From Jiangella muralis (GTDB taxonomy: Bacteria > Actinomycetota > Actinomycetes > Jiangellales > Jiangellaceae): 64,000 bases of DNA. Position numbers and translations under genes: made by a program. This document shows positions 17,281 through 24,082 of the stretch, piece by piece. Below the pieces are notes generated by a model that worked only from the letters and a program-made list of their open reading frames with translations, had not been told where the DNA came from and did no database searches. The first letter of the stretch is position 1. Each line of letters begins with the position of its first letter. Where the stretch lies: assembly GCF_001270745.1 (NCBI RefSeq), contig NZ_KQ434752.1, positions 165,125 through 229,124 of the forward strand. Reading direction: 5' to 3'.

Positions 17281-17298
17281 GGCATGTCCGGACGAGTG

Positions 17299-17898
17299 TC
17301 AGCTGCGCCGGTCCACGACGATCCAGTTCGTCTCCCAGGTCGCCCCGCCGTCGTCGGAGAACGCCTGCTCGAACCGCGCCTTGTCCGGTCCCTGCCGGAC
17401 GATGCGGAAACGCACCTTGATCGGGCGTCCATCGAGCTGATCGTCGCCGTAGAACTCGCCCACTCCATCGTGGAACCCGCCGTACACGGCCGGCGCGAGC
17501 AGCCCGTCGCGCAGGTTGGCGAAGGTCAGGCTCCAGCGATCGGACTGGGGCTCGTAGAGCCGCAGGTTGAGGGCCTCGATCCGCCCGGCCGGCCCCTCGA
17601 CGTCGAACTCGACGACGTTCGCCCGCCGGTCCATCAGCGGACGAACAACGCTCGTGCCCTCGAAGCTGAGCCACTCGTCCGGGGACTCCGAGAGCGGCTC
17701 GGCGAGTACCCGTACCTGCGAGCGCCAGGTGCCGATCTCCCAGTCGAAGCTCCGTTGCCCGTCCGCCACAGCGGCCTCAGCCGTTGACGGAATCGGCGCG
17801 GCCTCGCCCGGCGCCGCGCCCGCGGTCAACGCGAGGAGCGACAGGCACGCGATCAGGACTCGCCTCTGTGGCATGGTCGTCTTCGTGTGAATGTTCAT
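17299..17898 (-). CDS. Secreted protein, DUF1579-like
   Basis: 199 residues. The N-terminus is a Sec signal peptide (MPQRRVLIACLSLLALTAGA then an Ala-rich cleavage zone). The mature part reads FDWEIGTWRSQVRVLAEPLS, VVRPLMDRRANVVEFDVEGP and ends SDDGGATWETNWIVVDRRS, a beta-barrel pattern like DUF1579 proteins. Function unknown; a lipocalin-like carrier is possible. ATG 17898 or ATG 17874 may start. It is divergent from an HxlR regulator only 22 bases away. Confidence 0.8.
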   Translation of the reverse strand: MNIHTKTTMPQRRVLIACLSLLALTAGAAPGEAAPIPSTAEAAVADGQRSFDWEIGTWRSQVRVLAEPLSESPDEWLSFEGTSVVRPLMDRRANVVEFDVEGPAGRIEALNLRLYEPQSDRWSLTFANLRDGLLAPAVYGGFHDGVGEFYGDDQLDGRPIKVRFRIVRQGPDKARFEQAFSDDGGATWETNWIVVDRRS

Positions 17899-17920
17899 GA
17901 CGCGAATATCGGAGCGAAGC

Positions 17921-18334
17921 ATGTCCATGAACAAGAAGGCACCTTCAGGTAACCCCTCGCCGTCGCGCCCCAACCCCATCCCCGGCTGCCCGATGGCCGC
18001 GGCGTTCGCCGCCATCGGCGGGAAATGGAAGCTGACCTTGTTGTACTGGCTTGCTCACGGCGAGTGCCACTTCGCCGGCCTGCGCCGCCGGGGCGCGCCC
18101 ATCACGCCGAAGGTGCTGGCCGAGCAGCTGCGCGAACTCGAAGCCGACGGCCTCGTCGAGCGGGACGAGACGGGGCCCGTCCCGGCTCCGGTCATCTATC
18201 GGCTGACCCCGTACGGAAAGACCGTTCTGCCAGTCGTCGAGCACGTCCGGGCCTGGGGCGAGGCCCACCTGGAACACACCCATGGCGAGACCGCTCCCGG
18301 TGCGGCCATGGCCTGCGCCGACGCGGTCGCGTAA
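17921..18334 (+). CDS. HxlR-family transcriptional regulator
   Basis: 137 residues with the HxlR hallmark: a conserved N-terminal Cys (IPGCPMAAAFAAIGGKWKLTLLYWLAHGECHF), winged helix ITPKVLAEQLRELEADGLV, and the YRLTPYGKTVLPVVEHVRAWG wing and dimer helix. HxlR proteins often sense electrophiles or oxidants through that Cys. ATG 17921 is chosen because GGAG (17911-17914) lies 6 bases before it; the frame is open to 17891, overlapping the divergent gene. It probably controls the secreted protein next door. Confidence 0.9.
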   Translation: MSMNKKAPSGNPSPSRPNPIPGCPMAAAFAAIGGKWKLTLLYWLAHGECHFAGLRRRGAPITPKVLAEQLRELEADGLVERDETGPVPAPVIYRLTPYGKTVLPVVEHVRAWGEAHLEHTHGETAPGAAMACADAVA

Positions 18335-18399
18335 CCCCGCGCCAGCAGGCCAGCCCGGGCCGCACGCCTACGCCGCCGACTGGGTCCTCCGGGCGTCGG

Positions 18400-19050
18400 T
18401 CAGGCCGGATCGCCCCGCTCCAGGCCGGTGATCTGCCAGGTGAGCCCGCGATGCGCGTACGACGGCCGCAGCCCCCGCTCCCTCAGCACGTCGAGCATGG
18501 CCCGTGGCGGGTGGACGAACGCGCGGTACTGTTCCCGCCGCAGCCGCATCACCAGGTTCGTCACCCCGACGAAGACCCGTCCGGCCAGGTTGCGCGGCGG
18601 GTGGCTGAACACCACCAGCCGGCCCGCGTGGTCGGCCACCGCCGCGAGCAGCCGCTCGTAGTCCGGGTAGCAGCACACCACCCGGTGCAGCACGACGACG
18701 TCGGCGCCGGGCACGCCGCCGGGGTCGGCGGCGATGTCGTGGACGCGGTACTGCGCGCGCCCGGTCAGCCCCGCGTCCGCGAGCAGCCGGGCGGCCTCGT
18801 CACGGTAGGACGGCGACAGCTCGAGGCCGACGGCGGACGCTGCGCCGCGGCGCAGCAGCTCGACCTGGATCTCGCCGACCCCGCCGCCGATCTCCAGCAC
18901 CGTCGCGCCCTCGATGCCGCGCTGCTGCAGGAACGCGACCATCCGCGCCGCCGTGCGGTCGAGGCCGCGCTTGCGGTAGCGCCGCGCGGCGTGGCGGGCG
19001 AACCCGGACGTGAACATGCGGTCGCAGCCGCGTGGATCACAGCAGCTCAT
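18400..19050 (-). CDS. Class I SAM-dependent methyltransferase
   Basis: 216 residues. A basic, Cys-containing N-terminus (SCCDPRGCDRMF) precedes the motif I ATVLEIGGGVGEIQVELLRR, AVGLELSP, and DVVVLHRVVCCYPDYERLL. The VVFSHPPRNLAGR segment resembles the Mg-protoporphyrin O-methyltransferase-like branch, but the substrate is not identifiable. It stands alone, convergent with the HxlR gene. Confidence 0.85.
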   Translation of the reverse strand: MSCCDPRGCDRMFTSGFARHAARRYRKRGLDRTAARMVAFLQQRGIEGATVLEIGGGVGEIQVELLRRGAASAVGLELSPSYRDEAARLLADAGLTGRAQYRVHDIAADPGGVPGADVVVLHRVVCCYPDYERLLAAVADHAGRLVVFSHPPRNLAGRVFVGVTNLVMRLRREQYRAFVHPPRAMLDVLRERGLRPSYAHRGLTWQITGLERGDPA

Positions 19051-19173
19051 GACACCACTTCATAGCGCACGATGCGCCGCGCGTCGATGCCCGTGCACCG
19101 AGTGCTCCGTCACCCGCGCCCGGCACGCCACCGGGCGCGCGCCGCCAACTCGTCGTCCGGGAGAATCCACGGT

Positions 19174-19548
19174 ATGGAGTTGGTGGGGGTCCGGCTGCTG
19201 CTGGCGGTCATCATCGCCGCGTCGGGCGCGGCGATCGTCTGGATGGCCCGGGCGGCGGCGTCCGGGCGGCTGCGGCGCAACTACTGGGCCGGCATCCGCA
19301 CCTCGGCGACCCTGGCCAGCGACGACGCCTGGCTGGCGGCGCACCGGGCAGCCCGGCGGGCCACCGAGACCGGCGGCTGGGCGGCGATCGTCGCCGCCCT
19401 CGTCGTGTTCGTCGTGCCGTCCGATCCGGAAGGGCTGCTGGCGGTCCCGGTGCTGGCCGGGGCGGGCGTGCTGCTGGTGTTCGTGCTGATCGGCGCCCGG
19501 CGCGGCGTCCTGGCCGCCCGCGCGGTCAGCGAGCCGCCGTCGCACTGA
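19174..19548 (+). CDS. SdpI-family membrane protein
   Basis: 124 residues with three hydrophobic segments (about 5-25, 68-85 and 90-108). The loop RLRRNYWAGIRTSATLASDD followed by AWLAAHRAA is the SdpI signature. SdpI is the immunity membrane protein against the SdpC toxin in Bacillus; actinobacterial members are widespread and of unknown role, and no sdpC-like gene is nearby. ATG 19174 has GGGAG upstream. Confidence 0.85.
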   Translation: MELVGVRLLLAVIIAASGAAIVWMARAAASGRLRRNYWAGIRTSATLASDDAWLAAHRAARRATETGGWAAIVAALVVFVVPSDPEGLLAVPVLAGAGVLLVFVLIGARRGVLAARAVSEPPSH

Positions 19549-19553
19549 CGGCG

Positions 19554-20609
19554 TCAGCGCCGGTGCCGCTTCGCCTCCAGGTCGGCGATGACGGCGCGCC
19601 GGTGGCCGGGCGTCCGGCGGGCCGCGTTCAGCTCGGCCTCGCGACGTAGCTTGCGCCACCGCGCCAGCCGCTCCTCGTCCAGGTCCCCGTCGGCGACCGC
19701 GAGCAGGACGGCGCAGCCGGGCTCGGCCAGGTGGGCGCAGTCGCGGAACCGGCAGCGCGCCGCCAGCTCCTCGACGTCCGCGAACGCACCGGCGACGGCG
19801 GCGTCGTCGGCGACCAGACCGACGGCGCGCAGCCCTGGCGTGTCGATCAGGACGCCGCGCCCGGGCAGCGCGACCAGCTCGCGACGGGTGGTGGTGTGCC
19901 GGCCGCGGCCGTCGCTGGCCCGCACGGCGCCCGTCGGCAGCAGCGGCACGCCGGCGAGCACGTTCGTGAGCGTCGACTTGCCCGCGCCGGACGGCCCGAC
20001 CAGCGCCAGCGTCCGGCCGCCCCGCAACAGCCCGCCCAGCTCGTCCAGCCCTGCCCCGGACACCGCACTGACCAGCATGATCTCGACTCCGGGCGCCACC
20101 TCGGCGACCTCGGCGCGCATGCCGTCCGGGTCGGGCACGAGATCGGGCTTGGTGAGGACGACGACCGGCTGCGCACCGCTCCCCCACGCCAGCACCAGCA
20201 GCCGTTCGATGCGGCCGAGATCGGGGTCGGGATCGAGATGCTCGACGATCACGACGACGTCCACGTTCGCCGCGACGACCTGGCCGTGCGACGTCCGGTC
20301 GGCGCTGTCGCGCACGATCGCCGTCCGCCGCGGCAGCACCACCTCCAGCGTGACCCGGTCGTCCGACCAGTCGCGGACCGCGGTCCAGTCGCCGACCGCG
20401 GGCAACGCCATGCGGTCGGCGGCGACGGAGCGCAGCACGTCGCCCCCGAACGTGGCGCGGACGGCGCCCATGCCGCCGGCCAGTTCGGCGCCGCCGCGGT
20501 CGACGCGGCAGACCCGGGCCAGCCGGTGGGCGCCCCGGTAGGGACGGAAGGCCCGGCCGACCTCGGGCGTCCAGCCCAGGTCGAGCAGGCGTTGCTGGGA
20601 AGCAGACAT
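19554..20609 (-). CDS. rsgA: Small ribosomal subunit biogenesis GTPase RsgA
   Basis: 351 residues with the circularly permuted GTPase order that defines RsgA: G4 (LTKPDL) near 152 before G1 (GPSGAGKST) near 205 and G3 (DTPGLR) near 255. An N-terminal OB fold and a C-terminal zinc site (CRFRDCAHLAEPGC) are present. It assists late 30S maturation. ATG 20609 follows AGAAGG. A short upstream frame (20649-20705) with a strong ribosome site may be a leader. Confidence 0.95.
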   Translation of the reverse strand: MSASQQRLLDLGWTPEVGRAFRPYRGAHRLARVCRVDRGGAELAGGMGAVRATFGGDVLRSVAADRMALPAVGDWTAVRDWSDDRVTLEVVLPRRTAIVRDSADRTSHGQVVAANVDVVVIVEHLDPDPDLGRIERLLVLAWGSGAQPVVVLTKPDLVPDPDGMRAEVAEVAPGVEIMLVSAVSGAGLDELGGLLRGGRTLALVGPSGAGKSTLTNVLAGVPLLPTGAVRASDGRGRHTTTRRELVALPGRGVLIDTPGLRAVGLVADDAAVAGAFADVEELAARCRFRDCAHLAEPGCAVLLAVADGDLDEERLARWRKLRREAELNAARRTPGHRRAVIADLEAKRHRR

Positions 20610-20648
20610 GTGAGACCTTCTTCGGGTGCGGCCTCACGCGCGACGGTG

Positions 20649-20705
20649 TCAGCCGCGGCGTGCTGGCCGGAGAGTAGTGGAGCGAACGGATCTGATCACG
20701 TGCAT
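20649..20705 (-). CDS. Candidate 18-codon leader ORF upstream of rsgA
   Basis: ATG 20705 follows AGGAGGTGA, an almost complete complement of the 16S 3' end, at a 6-9 base distance. The 18-residue product is Arg-rich (MHVIRSVRSTTLRPARRG) and stops 39 bases before rsgA. The strength of the ribosome site argues that translation occurs; the peptide itself is unrecognised. It could set rsgA expression or be a tiny protein. Confidence 0.4.
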   Translation of the reverse strand: MHVIRSVRSTTLRPARRG

Positions 20706-20723
20706 GGCCACTCACCTCCTCTG

Positions 20724-20761
20724 TTGTCCACAGCCTGACTACGATCGTCACGTTATCCACA
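20724..20761 (+). promoter_or_regulatory. Pair of DnaA-box-like sites
   Basis: TTGTCCACA (20724-20732) and TTATCCACA (20753-20761), same orientation, starts 29 bases apart, in the gap between rsgA and the AidB-like gene. Both match the DnaA-box consensus used in actinobacteria and E. coli. They may couple the downstream gene to the cell cycle or titrate DnaA. A matching pair lies at 61808-61845. Confidence 0.55.
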
Positions 20762-20814
20762 GGCGGGCCTTCGCAGCCAGCGAATAGCCGCCCGGCCGGT
20801 CTACCGTGGGTTTC

Positions 20815-22482
20815 GTGGAAGCGACACACGAGGTCACCAATCAGCCGCCGCCGCTCACCGGCCACGACGTGTTCGGCGCCGACGCCGCGCTCGTCGAGGC
20901 GGTCGGCCGCCACGCGCCCGCCGCCGGGCGCGCCGAGTTGCACGCGCTCGGGCAGCTGGCCGGGTCGGCCGAGGCGCAGCGGTGGGCGGTCGAGGCCGAC
21001 CGCCAGGGTCCCGTGCTGCGCACGCACGACCGCTTCGGCCACCGCGTCGACGAGGTCGACTTCCACCCGTCCTGGCACCGGCTCATGGCCACCGCCGTCG
21101 AGCACGGGCTGCACGCGGCGCCGTGGGCGTCGCCCGGGCCGGCCGCGCACGCCGTCCGGGCCGCGAAGTTCCTGGTGTGGAGCCAGCTCGAGGCCGCCCA
21201 CCTGTGCCCGGTCTCCATGACGTACGCCGCGGTCCCGGCGCTGCGCACCGACGCCGCCGTCGCGGCCGGGTGGGAGCCGCTGCTGACGTCGTCGGCGTAC
21301 GACCCCGGCCTGCGTCCGCCCGCGACGAAGGCCGGCGCGCTGGCCGGCATGGCGATGACGGAGAAGCAGGGCGGCTCCGACGTCCGCGCCAACACCACGC
21401 GCGCCGAGCCGGCCGGCGGCGGGTGGTACCGGCTCACGGGGCACAAGTGGTTCTGCTCGGCGCCCATGAACGACGTGTTCCTGGTGCTCGCGCAGGCGCC
21501 GGGCGGGCTGACCTGCTTCGTCCTCCCCCGCGTCCTCGACGACGGCGGCCGCAACGCGGTGCGGCTGCAGCGGCTCAAGGACAAGCTGGGCAACCGCGCG
21601 AACGCGTCGGCCGAGATCGAGCTCGGCGGCGCGCTGGCGCAGCGGCTGGGCGACGAGGGGCGGGGCGTGGCCACGATCATCGAGATGGTCGCCGCCACCC
21701 GGCTCGACTGCGTGCTCGGGTCGGCCGCGCTGCTGCGCCGCGCGGTCGCCGAGGCCACGTGGCATGCGGCGCACCGATCCGCGTTCGGCTCCCGGCTGGC
21801 CGACTCCGAGCTGATGCGCGCCGTCCTCGCCGACCTCGCCCTGGAGTCCGAGGCCGCGACGGCCCTCGCCATGCGCCTCGCCGCGTCGGTCGACGCCGCC
21901 AGCGACCCCCACGAGCGGGCGCTACGGCGCATCGGACTGCCGCTGGCGAAGTACTGGGTGTGCAAGCGGACGCCGGCCGCGGTCGCCGAGGCGTTGGAGT
22001 GTCTGGGCGGCAACGGGTACGTCGAGGAGAGCGGCATGCCGCGGCTCTATCGGGAGGCGCCGCTGAACTCGATCTGGGAGGGCGCGGGCAACATCCAGGC
22101 GCTCGATCTGCTGCGCGTGCTGGCCCGCGAGCCCGACGCCGTCGCCGCCTGGCGCACGGAGGTCGAGGCCGCGAAGGGCCACGACCGCCGCCTCGACGAC
22201 GCGCTGGCCGAGGTCACGGCCACCCTGATGAACGGCGTCCGCACGGCCGGCTCCCACACAGCCGGCAGCACAGCCGCCGCCGGGGTCGGGCAAGCACGTG
22301 TGCTGGCCGGGCAGCTGGCGGTGCTGCTGCAGGCCAGCCTGCTGGTCCGGTTCGCTCCGCCCGCCGTCGCCGACGCGTTCTGCGCCAGTCGCCTCGACGC
22401 CCGCCACGGCGTCTACGGCGCGCTGCCCGCCGGGCTCGACACCGCCGCGATCGTCTACCGCGCCACCCCGGAGGCCCCATGA
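20815..22482 (+). CDS. Acyl-CoA dehydrogenase family protein, AidB-like
   Basis: 555 residues, longer than ordinary acyl-CoA dehydrogenases and matching the AidB branch. Seen: PPPLTGHDVFGAD opening, MAMTEKQGGSDVRANTT (FAD site), GHKWFCSAPMNDVFLVLAQA, and LGGNGYVEESGMPRLYREAPLNSIWEGAGN with the family IWEG-GN block. AidB in E. coli is an alkylation-response flavoprotein that binds DNA. GTG 20815 lies 7 bases after a TACCGT element, leaderless; GTG 20806 is the alternative. The 3' end is part of a partial duplication. Confidence 0.9.
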   Translation: MEATHEVTNQPPPLTGHDVFGADAALVEAVGRHAPAAGRAELHALGQLAGSAEAQRWAVEADRQGPVLRTHDRFGHRVDEVDFHPSWHRLMATAVEHGLHAAPWASPGPAAHAVRAAKFLVWSQLEAAHLCPVSMTYAAVPALRTDAAVAAGWEPLLTSSAYDPGLRPPATKAGALAGMAMTEKQGGSDVRANTTRAEPAGGGWYRLTGHKWFCSAPMNDVFLVLAQAPGGLTCFVLPRVLDDGGRNAVRLQRLKDKLGNRANASAEIELGGALAQRLGDEGRGVATIIEMVAATRLDCVLGSAALLRRAVAEATWHAAHRSAFGSRLADSELMRAVLADLALESEAATALAMRLAASVDAASDPHERALRRIGLPLAKYWVCKRTPAAVAEALECLGGNGYVEESGMPRLYREAPLNSIWEGAGNIQALDLLRVLAREPDAVAAWRTEVEAAKGHDRRLDDALAEVTATLMNGVRTAGSHTAGSTAAAGVGQARVLAGQLAVLLQASLLVRFAPPAVADAFCASRLDARHGVYGALPAGLDTAAIVYRATPEAP

Positions 22483-22553
22483 GCACCCTTCGCCGCCCCG
22501 CCCACCTCCACACCGCCGCGATCGTCCACCGCGCCACCCCGGAGGCTCCATGA
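22439..22553 (+). repeat. 71-bp-spaced direct repeat at the AidB gene end
   Basis: 22439-22482 and 22510-22553 are the same 44 bases with two changes. Each carries ACACCGCCGCGATCGT, a GGAGG ribosome site and an ATGA overlap. The unit covers the last 13 codons of the AidB-like gene and the start signal of the next gene, so the duplication copied a translational-coupling junction. Confidence 0.85.
22479..22553 (+). CDS. 24-codon mini-ORF created by the junction duplication
   Basis: ATG 22479 overlaps the AidB-like stop (ATGA) and runs to TGA 22551-22553, itself overlapping the next ATG. Its last 13 residues (TAAIVHRATPEAP) copy the AidB C-terminus with one change. The peptide probably has no function, but its translation would keep ribosomes coupled to the next gene. 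Confidence 0.45.
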   Translation: MSTLRRPAHLHTAAIVHRATPEAP

Positions 22554-22684
22554 TCTGCCCCGCATGCAGCGAGCAGCGACACCAGGACTGTCCGGCGCTC
22601 GAGAAGGGCCGTTCCTGGTGCGACTGCCAGCACCAGACGACCGACCGGCGCGTCGAGCCCGCCACCGGCCACGCCTCCGAGTGA
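22550..22684 (+). CDS. Small Cys-rich putative zinc-binding protein (44 aa)
   Basis: ATG 22550 follows GGAGG by 4 bases. The product begins MICPACSEQRHQDCPAL and continues with SWCDCQHQ, giving CxxC, an isolated C, and CxC plus His residues, enough for one zinc site. No family recognised. It is coupled to the AidB-like gene through the duplicated junction. Similar tiny zinc proteins are often found at operon ends in actinobacteria. Confidence 0.6.
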   Translation: MICPACSEQRHQDCPALEKGRSWCDCQHQTTDRRVEPATGHASE

Positions 22685-22738
22685 GCGTCCGTTGACGTCG
22701 CCTTGTTCTAGGGCGGACGTGCAGCGTTTCGTGCTGTT

Positions 22739-22871
22739 GGCCGTCCCCCTGCTGCCCATGTCTGAGCCGCGCACCCGCGCCTCAAGCGGACTGCTGGGCG
22801 CTTCGCGCGACGATGACCGCTTGCCCCGCGGCCCCGCGGCCTAAGAACGGGCAGCTACCAGGGGGACGGGG
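22739..22871. repeat. Palindromic intergenic element, copy B (inverted relative to A)
   Basis: Ends GGCCGTCCCCCTG (22739-22751) and CAGGGGGACGGGG (22859-22871) form a terminal inverted repeat. The reverse complement aligns with 8467-8605 over its whole length with small indels. No protein coding. Two copies 14 kb apart in opposite orientation. Confidence 0.7.
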
Positions 22872-22986
22872 AAGAACCTCGGGTCGCTGCGCCGCGACCT
22901 CTCGCTGCTCGGCAAGTCCGTCGAGGGCCAACCGGGCACAGCCCGCGCCCGATATGCACCGTTCGCGGGATCCTGCGCCGTGGGCC

Positions 22987-23325
22987 TCCTGGGTGTGAGG
23001 CGCGTCCTGGGTCTCACGCGCGCCGAACACCCATATCGAGCCCAAAAGCGCGCCCCACACCCAGGACCCGCCTCACACCCAGGTTCGTGAGCGCCGACGT
23101 CCTGGTCTGCCGTCACGTCCTGGTCCCCAGTCACGCCACCAGCCCCGAAACCGCCATTGAACGCAACCACAGACCAGGACGTCACACCAGACCAGGACCC
23201 GCCCCGCCGTCCTCAACAGCGAACGTCGTCCTCGATGGCAGAAACCGTCCTCGACCCACCCAGAGCACGACCCCCGATATCGAAGACGACCACCGCGATC
23301 GAGGACGACCACCGCCATCGAGGAC
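22987..23325. repeat. Three palindromic blocks with 18/19-bp word spacing
   Basis: Block 1: TCCTGGGT at 22987 and 23005, and its complement at 23059 and 23077; arms 22988-23012 and 23059-23083 match at 24 of 25. Block 2: GTCCTGGTC at 23099 and 23117, complement at 23172 and 23190; arms match at 24 of 27. Block 3: GTCCTCGA at 23228 and 23247, complement at 23299 and 23318; arms match at 22 of 27. Within every arm two words sit 18 bases apart (19 in block 3). Each block uses its own word, all starting with (G)TCCT. Confidence 0.75.
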
Positions 23326-23372
23326 CCGCCGCGCTCGCCGAGCCGGACTCCCCGTCGCGGCCCCGGCCTGCC

Positions 23373-23753
23373 TCAGAGGCTGACGTTCACCGAGCAGTCG
23401 GGGATCTCGTCCAGCTGGGCGATCGCCTCGTCGTCGACGAAGACTCCGAGGGAGCCGGTGCAGCCGGAGCTGGACAGCGTCCCGTCGAACTCGGCCCGCA
23501 CGGACCGGCCGTCCACCGCCGTCCCCGTGCAGTTCGCGTCCCCCGACAGCGACGTGCCGTCGCGGTTGAGGTCGGTGGAGCAGTCCGGACCGCTCGACAG
23601 CGTCACCCCGGCGTCGGACAGCTGCCGCGTGACGGCGTCCTCCAGGGCGGTGGCGGCGAGGTCGTTGAGGCCTTGGTCGAGTTGTTCGGAGCAGGCCGTC
23701 AGCGCCAGGACACCGGCGGCGAGCAGGACGAAGGGGCGCAGGAGTCGGGACAC
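23373..23753 (-). CDS. Lipoprotein with DUF4333-like domain
   Basis: 126 residues. Signal peptide SRLLRPFVLLAAGVLA ends in the lipobox LTAC, so the mature protein is probably a membrane-anchored lipoprotein. The rest has paired Cys (GPDCSTDLN, DANCTGTAV, SSGCTGS, PDCSVNV) and the ALEDAVTRQLSDAGV helix typical of DUF4333 proteins. Function unknown. GTG 23753 follows a TAGGGT element by 7 bases (leaderless). Divergent from the sulfur operon. Confidence 0.8.
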   Translation of the reverse strand: MSRLLRPFVLLAAGVLALTACSEQLDQGLNDLAATALEDAVTRQLSDAGVTLSSGPDCSTDLNRDGTSLSGDANCTGTAVDGRSVRAEFDGTLSSSGCTGSLGVFVDDEAIAQLDEIPDCSVNVSL

Positions 23754-23874
23754 GGCGCCGACCCTACAGGCGCAGGATGAAAACCTACTCAATCACTATG
23801 AAATCTCGCCATGCAAGACAACAATGCCCGAATGGTGGACATGCCATTCGTGGCCGGAACGTGAGCATGGCACG

Positions 23875-23970
23875 ATGCTCTGCATGTTGTCCGTCATTCC
23901 ACTGCTGCTCGTGAGTCGGCGTCACGTCGACTACGGCCGCATGGACAGCATGCTCTGTCTGGCGTTCTGA
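23875..23970 (+). CDS. Cysteine-regulon leader peptide upstream of sulfite reductase
   Basis: A 31-codon frame (ATG 23875, alternative ATG 23884) ending at TGA 23968-23970. The core LLLVSRRHVDYGRMDSMLC matches the short actinobacterial leader peptides (LVSRRHVDLxR..S.LC type) found before sulfur assimilation and transport genes. Cys codons lie at TGC 23881 (only if ATG 23875 is used) and TGT near the end. It sits 112 bases before the reductase. The expected role is attenuation in response to Cys-tRNA supply. Confidence 0.8.
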   Translation: MLCMLSVIPLLLVSRRHVDYGRMDSMLCLAF

Positions 23971-23987
23971 CCGCCCCGGACTCTTCA

Positions 23988-24010
23988 GCCGGGCGCGCGG
24001 TCGCGCCGGC
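23988..24010 (+). promoter_or_regulatory. Hairpin between leader peptide and sulfite reductase
   Basis: GCCGGGCGCG and CGCGCCGGC pair with one bulge around a short loop, 18 bases after the leader stop. A second CCGGG/CCCGG pairing follows at about 24018-24030. No T run is present, so an attenuation mechanism here would be Rho-dependent or act on translation. Inferred from position. Confidence 0.4.
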
Positions 24011-24082
24011 AGGCACCCCGGGCACCCGGTCCCGAGCCGAAACGCACCGTGCGTCCCCGACCCCTCGAGGACTGCACTGCAC

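Larger units (their letters stand above)
22685..23372. other. 688-base gene-free interval with repeat elements
   Basis: No convincing gene is present. It holds the second copy of the palindromic element (22739-22871) and, from 22987 to 23325, three consecutive hairpin-capable blocks built from words repeated every 18 or 19 bases. It separates the small zinc protein gene from the convergent DUF4333 gene. Confidence 0.7.

Noticed and set aside
20724-20761. Chromosome replication origin
   Set aside because: Only two boxes, and no dnaA, dnaN, gyrB or rpmH nearby.
19060-21912. 950-codon minus-strand frame over rsgA and the AidB-like gene
   Set aside because: Its product has no domain and it overlaps two well supported genes in other frames.
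22987-23325. CRISPR array
   Set aside because: Repeats are 8-9 bases, spacers 9-10, and words occur in both orientations; no cas genes.
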